Shown piece after piece: positions 6,986 through 15,583 of a DNA stretch of 64,000 nt. The stretch is from positions 1 through 64,000 of the forward strand of contig JAACWS010000016.1 of NCBI GenBank assembly GCA_009991955.1, written 5' to 3'. Made by a program: the position numbers and the translations under genes. Under the pieces are notes generated by a model. That model did no database searches, had not been told where the DNA came from, and saw only the letters and a program-made list of their open reading frames with translations. This DNA comes from Spirochaetales bacterium. Lineage in GTDB: Bacteria; Spirochaetota; Spirochaetia; DSM-27196; Salinispiraceae. The first letter of the stretch is position 1. The number at the start of each line of letters is the position of its first letter.

Positions 6986-7916
6986 GACCTCTAACTTCGA
7001 TAGTTCAGTGAAAATCGGAAATGCAGTTTTAAAAAATTCTGTAGGAGTGGCATCGGGAACCTTTGGCTACGGCAAAGAATACGAAGAACTCCTGGACATT
7101 AGTGAACTCGGAGCCCTCTTCACAAAAGCAGTTACCCTCGAGCCCAGACCTGGTAATGCTACACCTCGAATTGTCGAAACTCCCGGGGGTATGCTCAATT
7201 CCATTGGACTGGCAAATGTGGGAACCAGGGACTTTTTTACAAAAAAATATCCTTACTTACGGGGGTTAGATACAAAGGTCTTCGTGAACTTGGCCGGTAG
7301 TCAGCTGGAAGATTATTGCGAAAGTTTAGAATTTTTAGAACTCAATGCACCCTTGGCAGGATACGAGGTAAATCTGAGTTGTCCAAATGTCAAATGTGGC
7401 GGCATGGCCCTGGGAACCGATCCATTTCAGGTAGAATTGGTAACCCGTGAGCTCCGGAAGCGAACCGATAGTCCACTAATTATAAAGTTGAGTCCAAATG
7501 TTACCGACATCTCTGAAATCGCCCGGGCTGCAGAGGCTGGCGGTGCGGATGCAGTAAGCTGTATCAACACCCTCGTAGGGATGTGGATCGATACAACCAA
7601 AAAGCGGCCAACCCTTTCGAGCATTACCGGAGGTCTTTCGGGCCCTGCTATTCTACCCGTAGGTCTCGCAGCGGTGTATCGAGTAAGTCAGGTTGTGAAC
7701 ATTCCCGTAGTTGGGTTGGGGGGAATTATGGAGCCGGACCATGGAATACAGTACCTCCTGGCCGGTGCCAGTGCAATACAGGTTGGTACGGCTAACTTTG
7801 TCGATCCGAGCACAGCTCACCGGGTAGTCCTTGGAATTGAAGACTACGCTTTGCGCAACGGCCTGAGGTCTATCGAAGATTTTCATCAGTTTTTAGGGAA
7901 AAAAGTCGTCTTTTAA
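6978..7916 (+). CDS. pyrD: Dihydroorotate dehydrogenase catalytic subunit (class 1B)
   Basis: It oxidises dihydroorotate to orotate with FMN, the fourth step of UMP synthesis. The glycine-rich start SVGVASGTFGYG, the catalytic region NLSCPNVKCGG with a cysteine as base, and the FMN phosphate site PVVGLGGIM followed by GASAIQVGTA identify the class 1 fold; the cysteine and the neighbouring pyrK place it in class 1B. The 312-residue length is normal. ATG 6978 follows GGAGGG at about 6964 and overlaps the pyrK stop, so the pair is translationally coupled. No other pyrimidine genes are nearby. Confidence 0.95.
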   Translation: MAETSNFDSSVKIGNAVLKNSVGVASGTFGYGKEYEELLDISELGALFTKAVTLEPRPGNATPRIVETPGGMLNSIGLANVGTRDFFTKKYPYLRGLDTKVFVNLAGSQLEDYCESLEFLELNAPLAGYEVNLSCPNVKCGGMALGTDPFQVELVTRELRKRTDSPLIIKLSPNVTDISEIARAAEAGGADAVSCINTLVGMWIDTTKKRPTLSSITGGLSGPAILPVGLAAVYRVSQVVNIPVVGLGGIMEPDHGIQYLLAGASAIQVGTANFVDPSTAHRVVLGIEDYALRNGLRSIEDFHQFLGKKVVF

Positions 7917-7935
7917 GGCAAATTTTCCAGCCGTT

Positions 7936-9033
7936 TTATAGCCGTTTTATAGCCCATTCGGCGTGCTCCCGCACGATGGGAGACGAATCCTCAAGGTATG
8001 CTCGTTTTAGCCAGGGTAATAATTCTGGATTCGAGCAATTTCCTGCTGCCACGCAGGCATTTCGAACAATGCCTTCTCGCTTCGGTCTCATGAGGGGTGT
8101 GCCGGCAAATCGGGTCAGGAACTCTGCATCGGTTCTCATGGCCAAGAGGGTTTTCAGATCTTGGGTTGAACCAGCCCGAACATTGACAAAATCGGTCCAT
8201 GTCGAGATCTGAGCTTTGATGTTCAGGGGGCACACTTCCTGACAGAGGTCACATCCAAATATCCAGTCGCCCATAAGAGGTCGTAGCTCCAGAGGAATGG
8301 AACCCTTGTGCTCAATGGTGAGGTAGGAAATACACTTATTCCCATCGAGAAGGTGAGAGCCCACCAGCGCCTTTGTAGGACAGACCTGGATACAACGGGT
8401 ACAGCTACTCGGGCAACTACCCTGAGCCGATACCACCCTGGGGGCAAAAGGATCGGTCGGGATACTAGCCTCTGGATATTCGAGGGTCGTAAGAATCTCA
8501 CCGAGGAAAAACCAACTTCCAAGGTCGTGGTTAATAAGAAGGGTGTGCCTACCTGGAAATCCCAACTCCGAAGCTCCTCCAAAATATCGTTCATCCAGGG
8601 GGCCCGAATCGACAAACGATCGCCAGGTAATACCCTGTCCCTCTTTTCCCCAGAGTATTCGAGCGATTTTTTTCAGGCGAGACCCGAAACTATTGTGGTA
8701 GTCCCGTCCCCAGGCATATCGAGCAATTCTTCCTTTGGTAGTTTCAGTTTGTGCCGTGCCCCCGGACCAAGGAGCAGCTTGAAAGTACGATAACCCGAAC
8801 AAAACCAACGACTTGGTTCCTCGCAAGAGCTTTTCCGGATCGTATTTCAAGGACATATGTTTCTCGAGATAGTCCATATCCCCTGCGTACCCTTGAGAAA
8901 TCCATTGGGAGTAGCGATTTTCTAAGGTGTCCTTGAGATCTTTCTCGGGTGGACGGGTAATTCCAAGAAGAGTAAGGCCCTCGGCTTCTGCAACCTTCCT
9001 GAGGTGCTCGAGGTCGATGAACGACGAACTCAT
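7936..9033 (-). CDS. queG: Epoxyqueuosine reductase QueG
   Basis: QueG reduces epoxyqueuosine to queuosine at the wobble position of GUN-anticodon tRNAs, using cobalamin and two [4Fe-4S] clusters. The sequence shows two cluster motifs, CPSSCTRCIQVCP and CDLCQEVCPLN, after an N-terminal cobalamin-binding domain, and ends in a short HEAT-like helical segment (RNACVAAGNC, IVREHAEWAIKRL). ATG 9033 is chosen: it overlaps the nth stop by one base (TAATG) and gives a family-typical 365 residues; the longer frame to 9153 would read through nth. The stop lies in a small tandem repeat of an 11-base unit (7929-7950). Confidence 0.93.
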   Translation of the reverse strand: MSSSFIDLEHLRKVAEAEGLTLLGITRPPEKDLKDTLENRYSQWISQGYAGDMDYLEKHMSLKYDPEKLLRGTKSLVLFGLSYFQAAPWSGGTAQTETTKGRIARYAWGRDYHNSFGSRLKKIARILWGKEGQGITWRSFVDSGPLDERYFGGASELGFPGRHTLLINHDLGSWFFLGEILTTLEYPEASIPTDPFAPRVVSAQGSCPSSCTRCIQVCPTKALVGSHLLDGNKCISYLTIEHKGSIPLELRPLMGDWIFGCDLCQEVCPLNIKAQISTWTDFVNVRAGSTQDLKTLLAMRTDAEFLTRFAGTPLMRPKREGIVRNACVAAGNCSNPELLPWLKRAYLEDSSPIVREHAEWAIKRL

Positions 9034-9683
9034 TAGGTCACTACGCCCTGGCGTGGACACAAGGGTGCCAAAAAACATTCTGCGCATTTCGGTTTTCTTC
9101 CGTGGCACAAAGCCCGGCCGTGTAAATTGGCGGTCATGGAAAGACCACTCCATTGGTCAGAGGGGAACAAAGCGGCGATGTCTTTTTCGATAACCCCCGG
9201 ATCTTTTGATTGGGTGAGTCCTAATCGATACATTACTCTTCCGAAATGGGTGTCGACGATTATTGCTGGCTTATGGTAAATGTGGTGGAGTATAACCCCT
9301 GCACTCTTTCTGCCGATTCCAGGAATGGTAATGAGGTCATCCATGGAGTCGGGCACGATACCACCAAAATCCTTATAGATCATCATTCCTGCCCTTAGGA
9401 TATTTTTTGCTTTGGTTCGATAGAACCCGGTGGAATGAATGATTTCTTCTACTTCTTCAAGGTTTGCTTTTCCTAAACTTTCGGGATCGGGAAAACGGGA
9501 GAACAGCGAAGGAGTAATTTTATTTACTTGATTGTCGGTGGTCTGGGCGGAGAGTGCTACGGCGACTAAAAGCTGAAACGCAGTTTCGTAGTGCAAGAGG
9601 GAGGTCTGACTATCGTAGTGTTCTTCGAGGACCAAAAACGTTCGTTGCCGATTTTCCGAAGTCATTGGCAGAGAGATTATCAT
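9033..9683 (-). CDS. nth: Endonuclease III, DNA glycosylase/AP lyase
   Basis: It removes oxidised pyrimidines from DNA and nicks abasic sites in base excision repair. The helix-hairpin-helix TIPGIGRKSAGVI contains the catalytic lysine, followed by VDTHFGRVMYRLG with the catalytic aspartate. The C-terminal loop CHGRKPKCAECFLAPLCP has the C-x6-C-x2-C-x5-C iron-sulfur pattern. The 216-residue length is normal. The start is ambiguous: ATG 9683, or ATG 9665 (residue 7), since a GATAAT-like box overlaps the first codons. It is followed directly by queG in an overlapping TAATG arrangement. Confidence 0.94.
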   Translation of the reverse strand: MIISLPMTSENRQRTFLVLEEHYDSQTSLLHYETAFQLLVAVALSAQTTDNQVNKITPSLFSRFPDPESLGKANLEEVEEIIHSTGFYRTKAKNILRAGMMIYKDFGGIVPDSMDDLITIPGIGRKSAGVILHHIYHKPAIIVDTHFGRVMYRLGLTQSKDPGVIEKDIAALFPSDQWSGLSMTANLHGRALCHGRKPKCAECFLAPLCPRQGVVT

Positions 9684-9730
9684 AGCCAGGTGTATTGCTC
9701 CAAGGCCCCAATTTACCGTACTATAACCCT

Positions 9731-10192
9731 ATGAAGTATGCGATTCCAATGGCAGGTTTTCATGTCGCCCCGAACCTCGCTCAGGCGGGAGAATTTACTA
9801 TCTACGATAAAAATGCAAATTCTATTGAAATTTTAAATTTGCCAACCACAGTGCGCGGGGTAATGATTCCAGCCTATCTCACTACGAGCAACATCTCGGC
9901 TATTGTTTGCGACCAACTCGATGCTGCCCTCCTTATTCAATGTCAAGAACAGAATATCCAAGTGCTCAAAGGCTTTGAGGGGGAAATTGAGCCTCTGGTC
10001 GACCGAATTCGTTGGAACGCCCTTGAGGATCGGGAAGGCGAAACTCTTTCGGTCCCTTCTCCTTCGGGATGTGGTTCCGGAGCCTGTGGTGGAGCGAGCA
10101 TCGATCAACTAATGAATGAGATGGCAGGTTCGTTTAAAGACGCCCTGCCCTTTGATCCTACAATCTTACCCAAGAGAAAGAAGAGGTTATAA
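9731..10192 (+). CDS. NifX/NifB-domain protein (FeMo-cofactor biosynthesis-like)
   Basis: A 153-residue protein with the dinitrogenase iron-molybdenum cofactor-binding fold: it opens MKYAIPMAGFHVAPNLAQAG with an early strand, then has further strands including SAIVCDQLDAALLIQ, and ends in a cysteine- and glycine-rich tail CGSGACGG. Proteins of this type bind iron-sulfur or metal cofactors. No nitrogenase genes are seen, and the next gene is an Mrp-type ATPase, so a general Fe-S role is more likely than nitrogen fixation. ATG 9731 is used; the TTG at 9695 has no support. The stop overlaps the mrp start as TAATG. Confidence 0.8.
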   Translation: MKYAIPMAGFHVAPNLAQAGEFTIYDKNANSIEILNLPTTVRGVMIPAYLTTSNISAIVCDQLDAALLIQCQEQNIQVLKGFEGEIEPLVDRIRWNALEDREGETLSVPSPSGCGSGACGGASIDQLMNEMAGSFKDALPFDPTILPKRKKRL

Positions 10193-11109
10193 TGCACGGC
10201 AGTCCAAATCCAGCGGCTCAGAATCAACGAATTCGAGAGAACTTGAGTCGCATTCAACATATTGTCATGGTAATGAGTGGTAAAGGTGGGGTTGGTAAAT
10301 CCACCGTCAGCACAAACCTGGCATTTTCCTTAGCCTTGCGGGGATTCAAGGTCGGAATCATGGACGTGGATATTCACGGCCCTAATGTACCAAAGATGTT
10401 GGGTATCGAAGATCGACAGTTCGGCGGCACCGATGAGGCAATCGAGCCAGTCCAGGTACTCGAAAATCTTTGGGCGGCCAGTATAGGTCTTGTGGGATAC
10501 GATCCCGATCAGGCACTTATCTGGAGGGGACCGATCAAGGTTGGTCTCATTAAACAATTTTTGGGTGATGTAGTTTGGGGCGATTTGGATTATCTCATTA
10601 TCGATACTCCTCCGGGTACCGGCGATGAAACTCTTACCGTAGCCCAGATAATTCCAACAATGGCAGGAGCAATAGTCGTAACCAGTCCTCAGGATGTTTC
10701 AATTCTCGATAGCCGAAAAAGTATTAACTTTGCGGTGAAGTTGAACCTCCCGGTTCTGGGTGTGGTAGAAAACATGAGCGGTTTTGTCTGTCCAAACTGC
10801 GGAACTATTACAGAAATCTTCAAATCTGGCGGTGGCGAGCGAGCGGCCGAAGAGTTAGTTGTACCTTTCCTAGGAAAGATTCCTCTCGAACCCCATATTG
10901 TCGCAGCAGGGGATGCGGGTACCCCTTACATTGCTACCCACCCAGAGAGTGTCACCGCCCAGGCTTTTGCAAAAGTTATCGACAATATGGAAAAGCAGAT
11001 AGAATTATACAAATCTCAGGGATTATACGATAAGGCCCAGAGGGAACTAGAAAATGTTTTCGAACGCAAAACCGTCAAGGGAGTCGAAAACTTTAAACCC
11101 GAGAGGTAA
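10192..11109 (+). CDS. mrp: Mrp/NBP35-family P-loop ATPase, Fe-S cluster carrier
   Basis: It is predicted to bind an iron-sulfur cluster and deliver it to apoproteins. The deviant Walker A is SGKGGVGKST (residues about 26-35), followed by MDVDIHGPNVPKMLG and IDTPPGTGDE. The cluster-ligating pair CPNCG lies near residue 200, with the usual family spacing. The 305-residue length matches the short form without the N-terminal DUF59 domain. Its ATG overlaps the stop of the NifX-like gene, indicating joint translation and a shared Fe-S role. Confidence 0.92.
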   Translation: MHGSPNPAAQNQRIRENLSRIQHIVMVMSGKGGVGKSTVSTNLAFSLALRGFKVGIMDVDIHGPNVPKMLGIEDRQFGGTDEAIEPVQVLENLWAASIGLVGYDPDQALIWRGPIKVGLIKQFLGDVVWGDLDYLIIDTPPGTGDETLTVAQIIPTMAGAIVVTSPQDVSILDSRKSINFAVKLNLPVLGVVENMSGFVCPNCGTITEIFKSGGGERAAEELVVPFLGKIPLEPHIVAAGDAGTPYIATHPESVTAQAFAKVIDNMEKQIELYKSQGLYDKAQRELENVFERKTVKGVENFKPER

Positions 11110-11134
11110 GGTCCTCTCTGCCTTTTCAACGCGA

Positions 11135-12292
11135 CTACTCGGCAACGTAAAAACCTTCAATTCCCGACTCCCGCAGTACTAACTGCAGGGTCGTGGAACC
11201 TCGTTCATCGACGGGAACTAAGAGCCTTATTGGCCCTCCCCCAGTCGCCTGCCGGCGAACCACCGAAAATCCCTTTTCCCGAGCTACCCCTTCGAACCTT
11301 TCGGCATTTGTCGGACTAGAAAAACTGCCTATCTGGATAAACCCTCGAGGGTCGGACGAATTCTCGTCAGACACGGGGGCTGGAAGTTCCGGGGGTGTTT
11401 CGGCCCTAGGGCCAGGAACAGGTACGGTTACAGTCACAGGGGGCGTTTCGCTTACGGGGGCCTCGATTGGAAGAGGATTTAAAGTAACTAACCCTAAAGA
11501 AAAAGCTTCTGAACCGGCGAGTAAGGTTCCGGGAACCGGTAAGGTTGAAACTTCTGAATCGTCGCCCGTCACGTCATCCGTCATCCCAAGGGTATGGAGG
11601 ATGAGCAAGGACTCGAGGGAGCCGGGGTACCTCTCTTGGACCAGTTCGACCATCTCTTGGGCCAAATCACCTTGATTCGATTCGAGGAAAAGGTCTACCC
11701 CGGTCACCAGAGCCTTGGCTCCGAAGGGAGGAAGAATCCCTTGCCGAAGGGGCTGGAGAAAACGGGACTCCAAAAGTTGTTGAGCCTGGTCGAACCTACC
11801 TTCAAGGTTAAGTATCCGAGCCAGGACCAAGGCGGCATAATGAATCTCCCGGGTATCGGTGAGCCCTGGAATTCGGGAGCTTAGCCATTGGCGGGCCTTT
11901 GTAAAATCACCCAAACTCACGTAGTACTCGGGTATTCGCATCGACAAGAGCCCGAAGGTTGTCGTTCCGTAGAAAGGTTCAAGCATTTCTGCAGGCAAGA
12001 CGACCGAGAGGGTATCGAGGTAATTCATTATAGACAAAGCCCGGGGATAGTCTTGGTTTAGTTCGAGAAAATAGAGTCCTTTTACCAGGACTTCTAGATA
12101 GGAAGGATCAGTCGCAACGGGGAAAAAGGCGGGGTCTTCTGCGATTTCTCGCGCTGTCTGAATAGCCAATCCCGGATTTTCTAATCGCTCGATATAGAGG
12201 TGGGCAGGCAATAAGGCACCGGTTTCCTGAGAAATCAAGGTCCCCAAGGGTAGAAAGAGGACAGCTAAGTAGAAAAACACCCGATGGCGCAA
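11135..12292 (-). CDS. Exported protein with C-terminal SPOR domain
   Basis: The C-terminal 70 residues (from RGFIQIGSFSSPTNAERF to GIEGFYVAE) form a SPOR domain, which binds denuded peptidoglycan at division sites in many bacteria. The middle carries helical TPR-like repeats followed by a proline- and valine-rich linker. TTG 12292 is chosen because it starts a classic signal peptide (RHRVFFYLAVLFLPLG, then ISQ); it has no good ribosome site. An ATG at 12418 and a TTG at 12385 (preceded by AAGGGGG) are in frame but would add an odd 30-40-residue leader and overlap lapA. It is read on the same strand as lapA and follows it by 52 bases. Its role is inferred from the domain only. Confidence 0.75.
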   Translation of the reverse strand: MRHRVFFYLAVLFLPLGTLISQETGALLPAHLYIERLENPGLAIQTAREIAEDPAFFPVATDPSYLEVLVKGLYFLELNQDYPRALSIMNYLDTLSVVLPAEMLEPFYGTTTFGLLSMRIPEYYVSLGDFTKARQWLSSRIPGLTDTREIHYAALVLARILNLEGRFDQAQQLLESRFLQPLRQGILPPFGAKALVTGVDLFLESNQGDLAQEMVELVQERYPGSLESLLILHTLGMTDDVTGDDSEVSTLPVPGTLLAGSEAFSLGLVTLNPLPIEAPVSETPPVTVTVPVPGPRAETPPELPAPVSDENSSDPRGFIQIGSFSSPTNAERFEGVAREKGFSVVRRQATGGGPIRLLVPVDERGSTTLQLVLRESGIEGFYVAE

Positions 12293-12344
12293 GGTAGTGC
12301 AAATTAAAGCCGGTCTATCCCGGGAAGGCGGGTTCAAAAAAGAA

Positions 12345-12695
12345 TTAAACCCTGGGACTCGAGGGTGTGGTGTCAGCCTCGGCAATATAAGTTCCCCCTT
12401 GAGAAAGCTCACTTTCATTAGTCAGAGAATTCTGTTTTGATTTTCGGCCGAACTTCTTCTTCTCTTTATTGACGGTGGTTGGACTCGACGGATTCTTTTT
12501 CTTTCTGCTTATAAGCGCGTAAGGAATGGAATAAAAGGCCCCCGCCAAGAACGAAATACTCAGACTTAAAAAAATAGGTACATCGCTAAAGGTGACAAAC
12601 CCAAATGATATAGCCGACGTATTTTCTAAATTAAAACCAGTGAAGGCCACAAACAGCGAAAAGAGGATGAGGGTAAGCAATAATTTCCAGGGCAT
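12345..12695 (-). CDS. LapA-domain small membrane protein
   Basis: A 116-residue protein with two predicted membrane segments (residues about 3-23 and 38-60) joined by NLENTSAISFGFVTFSDVP, which matches the LapA (DUF1049) pattern, followed by a basic and serine-rich cytoplasmic tail. LapA-type proteins assist lipopolysaccharide assembly in Gram-negative bacteria; here the tail has no LapB partner nearby, so the role is uncertain. AAGGAGG lies six bases before the ATG. A TATACT box at 12730-12735 on this strand may belong to its promoter. Confidence 0.75.
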   Translation of the reverse strand: MPWKLLLTLILFSLFVAFTGFNLENTSAISFGFVTFSDVPIFLSLSISFLAGAFYSIPYALISRKKKNPSSPTTVNKEKKKFGRKSKQNSLTNESELSQGGTYIAEADTTPSSPRV

Positions 12696-12729
12696 AGGTA
12701 CCTCCTTGGTTCTACAACCGTCAGCTTTT

Positions 12730-12735
12730 AGTATA
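12730..12735 (-). promoter_or_regulatory. Possible -10 box upstream of lapA
   Basis: On the minus strand the bases read TATACT. The region about 15-17 bases further up (TTCGACA) is a poor -35. It lies 35 bases before the lapA start, in the gap after the AICAR transformylase gene. Confidence 0.35.
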
Positions 12736-12745
12736 GCCGATTTTG

Positions 12746-13996
12746 TTAATGTCGAAAACTCCGCTGTCCGGTGTACAGCATTGTAGCACCGAACTCGTTG
12801 CAGGCTTCAATCGTCTCGAAATCCCGTAAGCTCCCCCCGGGTTGCAGAATCCCCTTGACCCCTTCTTTTAGTCCTACCTCGGCTCCGTCGCGGAAAGGAA
12901 AAAATGCGTCACTTATCATGACACTGTCGATTAGCCCACCTCGAGCTTCTTTCGTACGGGTTAAAACATCCTCAATGTAGTCCTGACTGTCGAGTAGACT
13001 AAAAGGGGTTTTTCGTTCGAGCCACGCCAGTCGATCGGCATACTTTCGATAGGCCTTATCTCGTGCGATTTCGGCTACCCCTACCCGATCTTGTTCCCCT
13101 GTACCAATTCCAACTGTGGTCCCGTTTTTGACGTAAATTACCGAGTTACTGGTGACCCCGGCCTCGACCATCCAGCCAAAGTACATGTCTTCCAATTGTT
13201 GAGCTGTAGGAGAAGTTCGCACTTCGTACATTTTGCCCTTGTATTCGGTTCGGGCGGGAAGAAAGTCCTGGGGTCCTTGGGCGAGGGGCAAGAACGACCA
13301 TTGAACAATAATGCCCCCATCGATAAGGCTCTTGAATTCGAGAACCCTTTCTGAACGGTAATCCGCCAGTTGGGCCATATTTTTTATTCGAAGGATTCTC
13401 AGGTTTTTCTTTTTCATAAGGATTTCGAGAACCCCGGACTCAAAATCCGGGGCAGCGACAACCTCGGAATAAGTCTCGTTTATCGATTCTGCGGTTTCTT
13501 TGTCGATTGGTCGGTTACACACCACTGCTCCACCGAAAGCCGCAATTCGGTCTGCCAAGTAGGCCCTTGTATAGCTGTCGGCCAAGGTCTGGGACCACGC
13601 AACTCCACAAGGGTTGTTATGTTTGATGATTACCGTTGCCGGGCGGTCAGAAAGGTAACGCAGAATGTTCATTCCTGCGTCTACGTCGGTCAGGTTGATT
13701 TTTCCCGGATGTTTTCCCGATTGAAGGAGCTCCAAGTCGCATACCAGGCCAGGTACCAGACTTGTCTGGTTCGATTCGGAAAAATCGACCTTTCCTTTGA
13801 CCGGGCGGTACATAGCCGCCTGTTGCTCCGGGTTCTCACCGTACCGCAGTCCAGCTTCCTCATCTTCGATTTTCCACAGGACTTTTTCGTACTCCAGGGC
13901 CTGTCGGTTTCCTTCGGCTGAAGAAAAGGCTATTTCCAGTTTTTGAGGGAAGTCATCGGTGTTAATTTTTCGGTAGGCGTCTTGTAACTTAGCCAA
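12746..13996 (-). CDS. purH: AICAR transformylase, stand-alone half of PurH
   Basis: It uses 10-formyltetrahydrofolate to formylate AICAR in the penultimate step of IMP synthesis. It matches the C-terminal domain of PurH: LRYGENPEQQAAMYRP, the catalytic histidine region IIKHNNPCGVA, AAFGGAVVCNRPID, and the ending TGQRSFRH. At 416 residues it lacks the cyclohydrolase domain, which is encoded by the preceding gene. It begins with TTG at 13996, eight bases before the upstream gene's end, and has an AAGGAG site (14003-14008) at ideal distance. This supports a real separate start rather than a sequencing frameshift. Folate genes folD and folE2 lie upstream on the same strand. Confidence 0.9.
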   Translation of the reverse strand: MAKLQDAYRKINTDDFPQKLEIAFSSAEGNRQALEYEKVLWKIEDEEAGLRYGENPEQQAAMYRPVKGKVDFSESNQTSLVPGLVCDLELLQSGKHPGKINLTDVDAGMNILRYLSDRPATVIIKHNNPCGVAWSQTLADSYTRAYLADRIAAFGGAVVCNRPIDKETAESINETYSEVVAAPDFESGVLEILMKKKNLRILRIKNMAQLADYRSERVLEFKSLIDGGIIVQWSFLPLAQGPQDFLPARTEYKGKMYEVRTSPTAQQLEDMYFGWMVEAGVTSNSVIYVKNGTTVGIGTGEQDRVGVAEIARDKAYRKYADRLAWLERKTPFSLLDSQDYIEDVLTRTKEARGGLIDSVMISDAFFPFRDGAEVGLKEGVKGILQPGGSLRDFETIEACNEFGATMLYTGQRSFRH

Positions 13997-14690
13997 GGGT
14001 GGCTCCTTTTTCGTGGTAAATAGGTAAATCTGCCCCGGTTATTTTTGCCAAGTACTTTGCAATAGCCATATCGTAATCGGCAATCCGGGAAAAGGCTTTT
14101 TTTGCCAGGGTCAAACGGGTTTCCAGGTCTAAAGACCCACTCTTCTGTTCCAGGGTCTTGAGAAGGCTTTCGTAGTCCTGGGGATCTGTCACCACCCCAA
14201 CCCGTAGAAAATTTTTGGCTGCGGCCCGGATCATCGTTGGACCTCCGATGTCGATGTTTCCCCGGGCGTCTTCGAGAGTGCTGTTGGACGCTCTAATTGT
14301 TTCTTCGAAGGGATAGAGATTTACTACGACCAAATCAAAAAAATGGGCACCGGTCCGTTCCAAATCGGCCTTGTGAGACTCATTATGCTCTTCGGTCAAA
14401 AGCCCAAGGTAGATTTTAAAGTCCAGGGTCTTTACGAGGCCCCCTTGAGTCTCCGGTTGGCCGGTGTACTCACTAACCTCTCGCAGAATAAGTGAACTCT
14501 TGCTCGAGGCTGTTGACTGCAGGTAGCGGGCGATTTCTTGATAGGTTCCACCGGTCGAATAGAGTTCTACTCCCGGAATCATTTTTTCGAGCCCCTTTAC
14601 CAAATCGATGAGCCCAGTCTTGTCGCTTACGCTTACAAGGACCCTCTTTATTTTTACCAGGTTCGATACTTCGGTAACTCTATTTTTCAT
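13989..14690 (-). CDS. IMP cyclohydrolase, stand-alone half of PurH (MGS-like domain)
   Basis: It closes FAICAR to IMP, the last step of purine synthesis. The sequence matches the N-terminal, methylglyoxal-synthase-like domain of PurH: RVLVSVSDKTGLIDLVKGL, ELYSTGGTYQEIARYL, TGQPETQGG and VVNLYPFE, plus NIDIGGPTMIRAAAKN. It has 233 residues and ends in the linker between the two PurH domains. Its stop overlaps the TTG of the transformylase gene, so the two are translationally coupled and presumably act together. AAGGATA precedes the ATG. Confidence 0.9.
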   Translation of the reverse strand: MKNRVTEVSNLVKIKRVLVSVSDKTGLIDLVKGLEKMIPGVELYSTGGTYQEIARYLQSTASSKSSLILREVSEYTGQPETQGGLVKTLDFKIYLGLLTEEHNESHKADLERTGAHFFDLVVVNLYPFEETIRASNSTLEDARGNIDIGGPTMIRAAAKNFLRVGVVTDPQDYESLLKTLEQKSGSLDLETRLTLAKKAFSRIADYDMAIAKYLAKITGADLPIYHEKGATLG

Positions 14691-14737
14691 ATTTTATCCT
14701 TTTGCGCCATTGGAATCTTGTTTCTTGTGTGAGTTGG

Positions 14738-14754
14738 TCATTGCACCGCAATGA
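14738..14754. promoter_or_regulatory. Inverted repeat between folE2 and purH genes
   Basis: TCATTGC (14738-14744) and GCAATGA (14748-14754) form a perfect 7-bp inverted repeat around three bases. There is no T run, so it is not a terminator. It could be an operator for the purine genes or just a small hairpin. Confidence 0.35.
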
Positions 14755-14764
14755 CTTACCAGCG

Positions 14765-15583
14765 TCATAGTCTTGGAAAAGTAGTTTCCAAAAGCGCCTT
14801 CTTGATGAACTTTTTTTCTCCCCGCTCAACGTAGGCGTAAGCCTCGTGGTAGTGAATACTCTCCATATTTTCAGCCTCTACGCTAAACCAGGGGAATTGT
14901 CCCAGGGCTTCTAACCGGACTGTTACTTCTCGCACGAGGTCTTCAACAAATACCGGATGGTCGTAGGAGTGCTCGGTAACCCACTTTTCGTCATTCCTTT
15001 TCAGGAGGGTAAAAAGCCCACTAGAAGCTGAAGCTTCAATCAATTCGATAATGTCTTCGATCCAAAAAAAATCTCCCATTTGGAGTAGGACACGAACAAA
15101 GCTCCGCTGATTATGAGCACCCCGGTCGCTAATTTCTTTCGAACACGGACAGAGGGTGAGAACAGGTACGTGAATTCCTACAAAAAACTGGTATTCGGTT
15201 GCTGTTGCCGTGCCTTCGTAGGTACAGAAGTACTCCATCATGCTCTTTTGCCGACTCACTGGGGCTGACTTCTCGATGAAGTACGGAAACCCTATTTCCA
15301 CAAAGGAGGTTTCCGCGTCCAACACCCGACGAATTTCGTGGAGCATATGAACAAAATTTTCCATCTTCACGTTCGTAGAGTGGGCATGAAAAACCTCGAT
15401 GAACCGGCTCATGTGGGTTCCCTTAAAATGGTGGGGCAGATTCGCAAAAAGATTCACCCGAGCCGTTGTCCGCTGTTCACCGAATTTTTTATCGAGAACA
15501 GTTATTGGATACCTGATATTCTTGACTCCGACCTTTTCTAAGGGGATGTTCCGAGGATCTGGAAGGTTTTGCACATCGATCAT
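14765..15583 (-). CDS. folE2: GTP cyclohydrolase FolE2 (type IB)
   Basis: It converts GTP to dihydroneopterin triphosphate, the first step of folate (and queuosine) synthesis, using a metal other than only zinc. The run PCSKEISDRGAHNQRS is diagnostic for the COG1469 type IB family and carries the active-site cysteine and histidine. The ending SIHYHEAYAY is also typical. Length 272 is normal. It overlaps folD by four bases (ATGA). The start uses ATG at 15583. queG a few kilobases away also belongs to a pathway that starts with GTP cyclohydrolase. Confidence 0.93.
   Translation of the reverse strand: MIDVQNLPDPRNIPLEKVGVKNIRYPITVLDKKFGEQRTTARVNLFANLPHHFKGTHMSRFIEVFHAHSTNVKMENFVHMLHEIRRVLDAETSFVEIGFPYFIEKSAPVSRQKSMMEYFCTYEGTATATEYQFFVGIHVPVLTLCPCSKEISDRGAHNQRSFVRVLLQMGDFFWIEDIIELIEASASSGLFTLLKRNDEKWVTEHSYDHPVFVEDLVREVTVRLEALGQFPWFSVEAENMESIHYHEAYAYVERGEKKFIKKALLETTFPRL

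Noticed and set aside
7929-7950. Tandem repeat of an 11-base unit at the queG stop
   Set aside because: Two copies of AGCCGTTTTAT include the stop codon. This looks like slippage and has no obvious function.
13989-13996. Frameshift inside a single purH gene
   Set aside because: The downstream half has its own start with a well-placed AAGGAG, and the break lies in the domain linker. Resequencing would settle it.
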